This document shows, in pieces, positions 18,905-26,184 of a stretch of 64,000 nt of DNA. Numbering within the stretch: the first letter of the stretch is position 1; each line of letters starts with the position of its first letter. The DNA is from Lysobacter capsici (GTDB taxonomy: Bacteria; Pseudomonadota; Gammaproteobacteria; Xanthomonadales; Xanthomonadaceae): positions 6,175,189 through 6,239,188 of the forward strand of contig NZ_CP094357.1 of NCBI RefSeq assembly GCF_014779555.2, read 5' to 3'. The translations under genes and the position numbers were made by a program. Under the pieces are notes generated by a model, which saw only the letters and a program-made list of their open reading frames with translations, did not search any database and was not told where the DNA came from.

Positions 18905-20695
18905 ATGTCCGGTCTTCGTTCGATCACCTTCGGGTTCGTCGCCGCCGTCTGCGCGGCGTCGGCCTATCTGCTCTACCCCGCCCCCGCCGACAGCGCGAAC
19001 GCTCGCGTCGTCGCCGCCGCCGATGACGGCGGTTTCGATCTGATCCCGCCGACCGTCGCCGACCTGTACATCACCGCGCGCACGCAAGACAGCCAAGGCA
19101 ACAACGCGCTGCTGGCGGTGACCTACGCCGCCAACCAGGCGCTGCCGGCCAGCCTGCCGCTGCAGGTCGGCGGTCGTCAGGCCACCCTGGCCCGCGACAG
19201 CCAGAACCCGCAGCGCTACACCGCGGTCATCGCCTTCGATTTCGATGCTTTCCTGGCCGAACAAACCCGCCGCCAGCAACTCGCCCCGAGCAAGCCGTGG
19301 GTGCCGCGCTTCGACGGCCGCGAACACATCGGCGATGCGCCGTGGGCGTTTCTCGATCCGGCTCAGCTACGCAGCGACATCGCGCGCCAGGTCGCGATCC
19401 GGATTCCGCGCGACGTCCTGCTCGGCCCGCCGATCGCGATCAGCGCGCCGCGCTCGCTGATGGTGGTCCATCCGCTGGTGGTCGAGGACCCGACCCGCAC
19501 CTATGACGCCTGCACCAACACCGGCAATCCCAACGGCGCGTGGACTTTCAACAAGCTCATGACCGACATGGCCAACCAGCCGGTCACCGGGGTCGACCCG
19601 TCGGACTTCGTCGCCCAGTGGCTGCTGGCGCATGCCGGCGCCTCGACCGTCAACGGCTACACCGTCGACGGCTCGCCCGCGTTCTCGCAAATCCTGAGCG
19701 AATGGCCGCGGCTGTCCGGCGGCAAGCTCAACCTGGCCAAGTCGCCGATGCGCTTGCTGGCGATCGTCAACCGGGTCGACCTGCGCACTAATTCGGCCTA
19801 CGGCGGCGGCAGCGCAGGCGAAGGCCGGTTCGTGTTCGGGGTGATCCGGCCGATGACCGGCGGCGGTTGCCAGGAAGTCCCGCTGACCGTGATCCTCGAA
19901 TACGGCGTGCCGAAACTCGGATGCCCGGCGGTGCGCAGTTATGCCCAGCAATGGGCCGGCCTGAGCACGCTGGTGCTGGGCTCGTCGGGCTACAACGCCG
20001 CACTGCAGGCGCTGACCGATCAGTTCGCCCTGGCCAACGCCTCGCCGGGCAAGCCCAACCGCAGCGCGATCAACCAGGTGCGCACCAACCAAGAACCGTG
20101 GCATCCGTTCTGGGACTGGCGCCAGCGCGAGGACCAGCTGACCACCGCCGGCCCGTGGCTGCGGCCCGCGACCACCAAGCAGACCCCGGACCGGTCGTTC
20201 AACACCACCGCCTCGGCCAGCCCGCGCCTGCCCCAGTACGTCAATGCCAACGCGCCGGCGATTCTGGCCGGCACTTACCGGGTGCCGCAGATCTACGCGG
20301 GGACGCGATTCCTGGGCGGCGATACGGTCACCGAACCGTATTGGCAGCACAACCTGATCGCCAACAACAACGCCCGCCACAAGTTCTCGCTCAACACCTG
20401 CGGCGCCTGCCACGGCCCGGAAACCGACACCGACTTCACCCACATCGCCCCGCGCGCCAGCGGCGCGCAGGCCGCGTTGTCGAGCTTCCTGACCGGCGCG
20501 CCGGCCGGCGGCACCCTGGACGCCCCGATGACCTACACCCTGCCCGATCCGGCGGTGCCGACGACCTTGCGCAGCTACGGCGACCTCGCGTTCCGCCAAA
20601 GCCATCTGTCGACCTTGGCCAGCAGCAGCTGCCCCAGCGGCGGGCTGTTCACCGAACTGCATTTCTTCCCGATCGCGATGTCGGCCACGCACTGA
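18905..20695 (+). CDS. exported protein with single CxxCH haem-type motif (paralogue 2)
   Basis: 596 aa, collinear with the preceding protein over its whole length. It has a signal peptide (MSGLRSITFGFVAAVCAASA), an AGGAG ribosome-binding site, the blocks GNPNGAWTFNKLMTDMANQP, RLLAIVNRVDLR and NSAYGGGSAGEGRFVFGV, and NTCGACHGPETDT with CxxCH near residue 500. The central region (about 395-430, RTNQEPWHPFWDWRQREDQL) differs from the sister protein and may set specificity. It is probably cotranscribed with paralogue 1. It ends about 20 nt from the convergent DMT transporter gene. The function is unknown. Confidence 0.8.
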   Translation: MSGLRSITFGFVAAVCAASAYLLYPAPADSANARVVAAADDGGFDLIPPTVADLYITARTQDSQGNNALLAVTYAANQALPASLPLQVGGRQATLARDSQNPQRYTAVIAFDFDAFLAEQTRRQQLAPSKPWVPRFDGREHIGDAPWAFLDPAQLRSDIARQVAIRIPRDVLLGPPIAISAPRSLMVVHPLVVEDPTRTYDACTNTGNPNGAWTFNKLMTDMANQPVTGVDPSDFVAQWLLAHAGASTVNGYTVDGSPAFSQILSEWPRLSGGKLNLAKSPMRLLAIVNRVDLRTNSAYGGGSAGEGRFVFGVIRPMTGGGCQEVPLTVILEYGVPKLGCPAVRSYAQQWAGLSTLVLGSSGYNAALQALTDQFALANASPGKPNRSAINQVRTNQEPWHPFWDWRQREDQLTTAGPWLRPATTKQTPDRSFNTTASASPRLPQYVNANAPAILAGTYRVPQIYAGTRFLGGDTVTEPYWQHNLIANNNARHKFSLNTCGACHGPETDTDFTHIAPRASGAQAALSSFLTGAPAGGTLDAPMTYTLPDPAVPTTLRSYGDLAFRQSHLSTLASSSCPSGGLFTELHFFPIAMSATH

Positions 20696-20716
20696 CGCGC
20701 GCGGCGCGCCGCGGCG

Positions 20717-21688
20717 CTACTTCGGCGCCGTCGGCGTGGCCGTGATCGGCACCGAGTTCGCCCCGGGCCGGCTCAGAATCACCACCCCGCCGAGCACCAC
20801 CGCGGTGCCGATCAGCTGGATCGCGGTGATCGGTTCGCCGAGCACCCAGGCGCCGAGAAACACCAGCGACACCGGCCCGATCACCGAGAACTGCGCGGCG
20901 GTGCCGGCGCCGAGCCGCGCGACCGCGGCCATGGTGAAGGTCACCGGCAGGAAGGTGCAGAACACCGCGTTGGCCGCGGCCCAGGCATACACCTGCCACG
21001 GCAGGCCCAGCAGCGCCGACGGCGGACGCGCGATCAGGTAGTGGATCATCACCGCCGCGGTCGAGACGATCATCGCGTAGGCGACCAGCTGCAACGAACC
21101 CAGCCGCTTGACCAGTTGGCCCGACATCGCCAGGTACAGCGCATAACTCACCGCCGCGCCGAGCACCAGCGCGCTGCCGAACAGCACGTGATCGCCCTGC
21201 ACGCGCAGGTTCTCGACCATCACCAGCACCACGCCGGCGTAACTGACCGCCAGCGCGATCCATTCCTTGGCCGCGACCTTGCGCTTGAACGCGAACAGCC
21301 CGATCAGCAGCACGATGGTCGGATTGAGGAACAGGATCAGCCGCTCCAGCGACACCGGCACGTACTCCAGCCCCCAGAAATCCAGCAGGCTGGACAGGTA
21401 ATAGCCCAGCACGCCGAGGATCACGATCAGGCCCCAGTCGCGTCGCGACGGCAGCGCCTGGCGCGCGCGGGCGCGGCGGGTTTCGCGAATGCCGAGCAAC
21501 GCGAACAGCGGCAGCGAGAACGCCATGCGCAAGGTCAGCACCTGCAGCGAGTCCACGCCGTAGCGGTACTGCAACTTGGCCAGGATCGCCTTGGCCGAAA
21601 ACAGGATCGCGCCGCTCGCGGCCAGGGCGATGCCGACGCGGCGGGCGGTGGCGACGGGTGCGGCGGCGGTGGTGGCGGCGGCGTTCAT
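20717..21688 (-). CDS. EamA-family (DMT) inner-membrane transporter
   Basis: 323 aa, polytopic, with the two-fold repeated five-helix layout of EamA/DMT transporters (about ten helices). Typical features are LEYVPVSLERLILFLNPTIVLLIGLF at the end of the first repeat and AAQFSVIGPVSLVFLGAWVLGEPIT in the second. The family exports metabolites or amino-acid-like compounds by proton exchange; the substrate cannot be told from sequence. No regulator is adjacent. The next gene upstream on the same strand, an aldo/keto reductase, is about 180 bp away across a small repeat, so common transcription is possible but not shown. Confidence 0.88.
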   Translation of the reverse strand: MNAAATTAAAPVATARRVGIALAASGAILFSAKAILAKLQYRYGVDSLQVLTLRMAFSLPLFALLGIRETRRARARQALPSRRDWGLIVILGVLGYYLSSLLDFWGLEYVPVSLERLILFLNPTIVLLIGLFAFKRKVAAKEWIALAVSYAGVVLVMVENLRVQGDHVLFGSALVLGAAVSYALYLAMSGQLVKRLGSLQLVAYAMIVSTAAVMIHYLIARPPSALLGLPWQVYAWAAANAVFCTFLPVTFTMAAVARLGAGTAAQFSVIGPVSLVFLGAWVLGEPITAIQLIGTAVVLGGVVILSRPGANSVPITATPTAPK

Positions 21689-21792
21689 GGCGAGGACAGT
21701 CGGGGCAAGGCGCAGCCTAAGGCGGAAACGGGCGACGCGGCAGACTCAGTTGCCGCGTTCGCGCGCCGGTACAGATGCGGGGCAGATTCGAT

Positions 21793-21836
21793 GCAGATGC
21801 CGATACAGGCGCTAGCAGATGCCGATACAGGCGCTA
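21793..21836. repeat. two perfect 22-bp tandem copies
   Basis: GCAGATGCCGATACAGGCGC plus TA occurs twice in perfect tandem between the aldo/keto reductase stop and the DMT transporter start. Just to the right, GCGATCGCGG occurs twice 6 nt apart and could form part of a weak stem. No function is assigned. Confidence 0.85.
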
Positions 21837-21870
21837 TACGGGTGCGATCGCGGCCAGTCGCGATCGCGGC

Positions 21871-22824
21871 TCAGGCCTCGGCGCTCGCCGCATCCAGCGC
21901 CGCGATCTCGTCGGCCGCCAGGCTCAGCCGCGTCGCCGCGAGCAACTCCTGCAGCTGCGCCACGCTGGTCGCGCTGGCGATCGGCGCGGTGATCGACGGC
22001 CGCGCGATCAGCCACGCCAATGCGACCTGCGCCGGAGTCGCGCCGTGCGCGCCGGCGACTTCGTCGAGCGCGGCCAGGATGCGCAGGCCGCGCGCATCGA
22101 GGTACTTCTCGACCGCGCCGCCGCGCGCGCGGCTCTTGCCCAGGTCGGCGCGGCTGCGGTACTTGCCGGTCAGAAATCCGCTGGCCAGCGCGTAGTAATT
22201 GATCACCCCGATCCCGCGTTCGCGCACCAGCGGTTCCAGCTGCGCTTCGAACACGTCGCGGTCGTAGAGGTTGTAATGCGGCTGCAAGGTCTCGAAGCGC
22301 GGCAGCCCGTGCCGTTCGGCCACGTCCAGCGCCTGCGCCAGGCGCGCGGCGGAATAATTGGACGCGCCGATCGCGCGCACCTTGCCCTGCTCGATCAGCC
22401 GCGCGAACGCGCCCAGGGTGTCTTCCAGCGGCACGCTCGGGTCGTCCTCGTGGGCCTGGTACAGATCGATGACCTCGGTCCGCAGCCGGCGCAGCGAATC
22501 CTCGGCCGCAGCCTGGATATTGGCCGGCGACAGCCCCGGCCGCTGCGACCATTTGGCGACCTTGGTCGCGATCGCCACCCGCTCGCGGCGACCGCCGCCC
22601 TGGGCCAGCCAGCGCCCGATCAGGGTCTCCGACTCGCCGCCGCGGTTGCCCGGCACCCACGAGGAATACATATCCGCGGTGTCGACCAGGGCAAAGCCGG
22701 CATCGACGAAGCCGTCGAGCAGGGCGAACGTGGTCGCTTCGTCGGCACTCCAGCCGAACACGTTGCCGCCGAACGCCAGCGGCGCGACACGCAGGGACGA
22801 GCGACCGAGCGGACGCAGGCTCAT
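21871..22824 (-). CDS. aldo/keto reductase
   Basis: 317 aa, NAD(P)H-dependent TIM-barrel oxidoreductase of the YajO/Tas-like AKR group. It has the N-terminal GRSSLRVAPLAFGGNVFGW, the catalytic region VDTADMYSSW (Asp/Tyr), the Lys region AIATKVAKW, the substrate-loop LYQAHEDDPSVPLEDTL (the usual barrel His is in QAHEDD), and the C-terminal cofactor region ITAPIASATSVAQLQELL. The start at 22824 is supported by AAGGA 7-8 nt upstream; the longer upstream frame is unlikely. The substrate is unknown. The gene is divergent from the signalling gene at 23076, across about 250 bp. Confidence 0.9.
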   Translation of the reverse strand: MSLRPLGRSSLRVAPLAFGGNVFGWSADEATTFALLDGFVDAGFALVDTADMYSSWVPGNRGGESETLIGRWLAQGGGRRERVAIATKVAKWSQRPGLSPANIQAAAEDSLRRLRTEVIDLYQAHEDDPSVPLEDTLGAFARLIEQGKVRAIGASNYSAARLAQALDVAERHGLPRFETLQPHYNLYDRDVFEAQLEPLVRERGIGVINYYALASGFLTGKYRSRADLGKSRARGGAVEKYLDARGLRILAALDEVAGAHGATPAQVALAWLIARPSITAPIASATSVAQLQELLAATRLSLAADEIAALDAASAEA

Positions 22825-23075
22825 TGGGATTTCCTTAATGGACACGGCTGCATGATGCGCCGCCGCAAAAGCTGCGGACAGGCCGAATTTGCAACGCCGC
22901 GTTGCCGACTGCGGCAGCTTGTCGCAGCGGTGTGAACAATTCAGCTTTATGGGTGACCATCCCGCCTTTGCGTGAAGGTTTCTGTTAACTTTCCACACGA
23001 TTTCCATGCAATTCATGTATGCGAAATCGGCGTGAAATCACGCTTCCCCAGGTGATCCAGGGATCTACAGGACGT

Positions 23076-24176
23076 ATGAGCACACCCGCGACATCCACCG
23101 GCCGAATTCTTGTCGTGGACGACCAGGCCGCGAACCTGCGCGTGGTGACCGCGTTATTGTCCCGGCAGGGCTATGAAGTGGTCTCGGCCTCCACCGGCGA
23201 CGAGGCGCTGCGGCTGTACGCCGAGTCCCCGCCGGACCTGATCCTGCTCGACGTGATGATGCCCGGCATGGACGGCTTCGAAGTCATGTCCGCGCTGCGC
23301 GCCGGTTCGCCGCTGCGCGTGCCGGTGGTGTTCGTGACCGCCGCCCACGACCGCGACCTGCTGCTGCGCGCGTTCGACGCCGGCGTGGTCGACTACGTCA
23401 CCAAACCGTTCCTGCCCGAAGAACTGCTCGCCCGGGTCAACGCCCACGTCGGCCTCAAGCTGACCCGCGACCGCCTCGAACGGGTCGCGCGCGAACGCGA
23501 GGAGCTGGTCAACCTGGTCGCGCACGACCTCAAGAACCCGTTGACCAGCGTGCTGTTCGCCAGCGACCTGCTGATCAACCACGGCTGCAAGCCCGAGCGC
23601 GTGCCGCGCTATCTGCAGATGATCCACGAGAGCGCCGACGACGCGCTGGGCTACATCCGCCACTACCTGGAAAGCCAGGCCGGCACCCGCGAACGCGCCG
23701 AGCAGAACGGCCGCGCCGACCTGAGCGAAACCCTGGACTGGCTGGTGCGCCGCTACGAGATGCAACTCGACGCGCGCGGCATCCGGGTCGAGATCGCGCC
23801 GCCGCCCAGCGGCGCGGCGAAGGTCGCGATGGACCCGCGCGTGTTGCGCCAGGTCAGCGAGAACCTGGTCACCAACGCGATGAAATACGCCCCCGGCAGC
23901 GACCTGCTGCTGGCCGCGCGCAACAGCGCGCCGGGCTTCTGGCAACTGATCGTCGCCGACCGCGGCCCGGGCATTCCGGCCGCGCGCCAGCGCGAACTGT
24001 TCAAGCCATTCGTGCGCCTGCACGACGACGAAATCGACGACGGCCTGTCCAACGGCCTGGGCCTGTCGCTGGCCAAACAGATCGTGGTCAACGCCGGCGG
24101 GCAGCTGTGGTACGAATCGCGCAAGAGCGGCGGCTCGCGCTTCATCATCGAGTTGCCGGAAGCCAGCGGCGAATAA
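23076..24176 (+). CDS. response regulator-histidine kinase hybrid
   Basis: 366 aa, soluble, with the receiver at the N-terminus and the kinase at the C-terminus, reversed from classical hybrid kinases. In the receiver, D15/D16 are the acidic pair, D59 (LILLDVMMPG) the phosphoacceptor, T88 the switch residue and K110 the conserved Lys. The dimerisation/phosphoacceptor helix has H150 in LVAHDLKNPLTSV. The ATPase domain has VSENLVTNAMKYAP (N box), DRGPGIP (G1) and NGLGLSLAKQIV (G2). No transmembrane or sensor domain is present, so input probably arrives as phosphate on D59. The start at 23076 is taken for CAGGA upstream. No partner regulator is adjacent. The tandem repeat array begins about 25 nt after its stop. 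Confidence 0.92.
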   Translation: MSTPATSTGRILVVDDQAANLRVVTALLSRQGYEVVSASTGDEALRLYAESPPDLILLDVMMPGMDGFEVMSALRAGSPLRVPVVFVTAAHDRDLLLRAFDAGVVDYVTKPFLPEELLARVNAHVGLKLTRDRLERVAREREELVNLVAHDLKNPLTSVLFASDLLINHGCKPERVPRYLQMIHESADDALGYIRHYLESQAGTRERAEQNGRADLSETLDWLVRRYEMQLDARGIRVEIAPPPSGAAKVAMDPRVLRQVSENLVTNAMKYAPGSDLLLAARNSAPGFWQLIVADRGPGIPAARQRELFKPFVRLHDDEIDDGLSNGLGLSLAKQIVVNAGGQLWYESRKSGGSRFIIELPEASGE

Positions 24177-24201
24177 AGTTGCCCCACCGCGCCACCCACC
24201 C

Positions 24202-25270
24202 GAATGGGTTCCCCCCCCTTTGCAAAAGGGGGCCGGGGGATTCGCTTTTACGCTCAGATCGCAGCGAACCGCACGAAAAGCGAATCCCCCGCGTTGCGCA
24301 TCTGCCAGTAACGATTGCGCGCCGGGCGCCGCCCCCTTTTCCAAAGTGGGCAATCATCAACGCGCTCGAGTGATGGAAAGCGGCCCCTCCGACAACCTCC
24401 TTCGTATCCACCACGAAGGGTCCCCCCCTTTGCAAAAGGGGGGCCAGGGGGGATTCGCTTTTACGCTCAGATCGCAGCGAGCCGCACGAAAAGCGAATCC
24501 CCCGCGCTGCGCATCTGCCAGCAACGATTGCGCGCCGGGCGCCGCCCCCTTTTCCAAAGTGGGCAATCATCAACGCGCTCGAATGATGGAAAGCGGTCCA
24601 TCCGACAGCCGCCTTCGTATCCACCACGATGGGTTCCCCCCCTTTGCAAAAGGGGGGCCAGGGGGGATTCGCTTTTACGCTCAGATCGCAGCGAACCACA
24701 CGAAAAGCGAATCCCCCGCGTTGCGCATCGATCAGCAACGATTGCGCGCCGGGCGCCGCCCCCTTTTCCAAAGTGGGCAATCATCAACGCGCTCGAATGA
24801 TGGAAAGCGGTCCATCCGACAGCCGCCTTCGTATCCACCACGATGGGTTCCCCCCTTTGCAAAAGGGGGGCCAGGGGGGATTCGCTTTTGCGGTCAGATC
24901 GCAACGAACCGCACGAAAAGCAAATCCCCCGCGTTGCGCATCGATCAGCAACGATTGCGCGCCGGGCGCCGCCCCCTTTTCCAAAGTGGGCAATCATCAA
25001 CGCGCTCGAGTGATGGAAAGCGGTCCATCCGACAGCCGCCTTCGTATCCACCACGAAGGGTTCCCCCGTTTGCAAAAGGGGGGCCAGGAGGGATTCGCTT
25101 TTACGCTCAGATCGCGGCGAACCACACAAAAAGCGAATCCCCCGCGTTGTGCATTGACCAGCAACGATTGCGCGCCGGGCGCTGCCCCCTTTTCCAAAGT
25201 GGGCAATCATCAACGCGCTTGAGTGATGGAAAGCGGTCTATCCGACAGCCTTCTTCGTATACATCACGAA
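24202..25270. repeat. five tandem copies of a ~213-bp hairpin-rich repeat
   Basis: The anchor TTTGCAAAAGGG recurs at 24219, 24429, 24643, 24856 and 25069 (spacing 210-214 bp). Each unit holds CCCCTTTGCAAAAGGGG, then a 15-bp inverted repeat (GGGGGATTCGCTTTT ... AAAAGCGAATCCCCC) around about 26 nt, then CCCCCTTTTCCAAAGTGGGC, then a linker ending in TTCGTATCCACCACGA. Units are about 95% alike, so amplification is recent. Frames running through the array on both strands translate the repeat and are not genes. A related element occurs at 43.5 kb. Confidence 0.95.
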
Positions 25271-25285
25271 CGACTGCATCCAACA

Positions 25286-25318
25286 ACGAAAAGGCCGACG
25301 CAATGCGCCGGCCTTTAA
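25286..25318. terminator. bidirectional rho-independent terminator candidate
   Basis: AAAGGCCG and CGGCCTTT flank a short loop, with A-runs on the left and T-rich sequence on the right. It lies downstream of the minus-strand small membrane protein (stop at 25444) and after the repeat array. It could terminate transcription from either side. Confidence 0.55.
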
Positions 25319-25443
25319 TGTTTCGCGATGCTATCGGCTCGTGTGCGACGGCGTCTTACCTAACGCCATCGTGCGGTTGGTTCGGCAACGACTCTGATGT
25401 CATCCGCACCGACCCAACCGCAACAATCAAGCCAAACCCGAAC

Positions 25444-25803
25444 TCACTCGTTCGGCGATTCTTCGCTCGCCTGTCGCGTGGTGCGACGGCGCGAGTTCTG
25501 ACCGTTGGCGCGACGCGCTTCGACGCGGCGGGCGCTGCCTTCGATCGGTTCCTCGGATTGCAGGCGCGCCTTGCGGCGGGCCGCGGCGTACCACAGCAGG
25601 CCGGCACCGGCGACGGCCGCGACGGCGACCACCGGGTTGCGGCGGATGAAACCGCCGGCGGTGCGGGCGCCGGTCTTGAGCGCGCCGAACTTGGCGCCGG
25701 TTTCCAGCCATTGGCCGGCCTTGGGCGCGGCTTCCTTCAGATTGGCGCTGATCGCATGGACCAGTTCCAACGCGCGGTCGGGCAGGGATTCGAACTTGCT
25801 CAT
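25444..25803 (-). CDS. small inner-membrane protein of unknown function
   Basis: 119 aa. It has an amphipathic N-terminal half (MSKFESLPDRALELVHAISA), one transmembrane helix at about residues 55-73 (NPVVAVAAVAGAGLLWYAA) and a basic, Arg/Ser/Glu-rich C-terminal tail. The layout recalls ElaB/YqjD-type (DUF883-like) C-terminally anchored proteins, but the helix is not at the extreme end and I do not assign it to that family. AGGA lies about 8 nt upstream of the start. It sits between two repeat arrays. Confidence 0.75.
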   Translation of the reverse strand: MSKFESLPDRALELVHAISANLKEAAPKAGQWLETGAKFGALKTGARTAGGFIRRNPVVAVAAVAGAGLLWYAAARRKARLQSEEPIEGSARRVEARRANGQNSRRRTTRQASEESPNE

Positions 25804-25904
25804 CGTGTCAGTCCTGGACGAGAAACGATGACCAGTGTCGGCCGATCACCGTTGAAATTTTGTGAGCGCTGCGGCCGGGGACCGGCTGTTGGCTGAATGT
25901 CTGG

Positions 25905-26180
25905 GGGACGGGAATCGGGAATGGGGAGTCGGGAATCGTAAATGCGGCCGCTCGGCGCTCTGGTTCCTGCGATTGCCGACTCCCAATGTCTGGACGGGAA
26001 TCGGGAATCGGGAATTGGGAGTCGGGAATCGTAAAAGCGGCCGCTCGGTGCTCTGGCTCCTACGATTCCCGATTCCCAATGTCTGGGCGGGAATCGGGAG
26101 GGAGAGTCGGGAATCGTAAGAGCGGCCGCTCGGCGCTCTGGCTTCTACGATTCCCGACTCCCGATTCCCCATTCCCGGCC
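25905..26180. repeat. three tandem ~85-93-bp GGGAATCG-type repeats
   Basis: GCGGCCGCTCGG recurs at 25944, 26037 and 26122. Each unit runs GGGAATCGtaa, then AGCGGCCGCTCGG, then CTCTGG, then CGATTCCCGA, giving inverted GGGAATCG/CGATTCCC arms that can form a hairpin. The array ends next to the hrpB stop at 26185. The same motif family fills the gap at 41413-41515. Confidence 0.92.
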
Positions 26181-26184
26181 CCAC

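Noticed and set aside
24220..25896. Plus- and minus-strand frames running through the 213-bp array
   Set aside because: The translations repeat with the DNA period (for example PPFAKGG blocks) and belong to an intergenic repeat family seen elsewhere.
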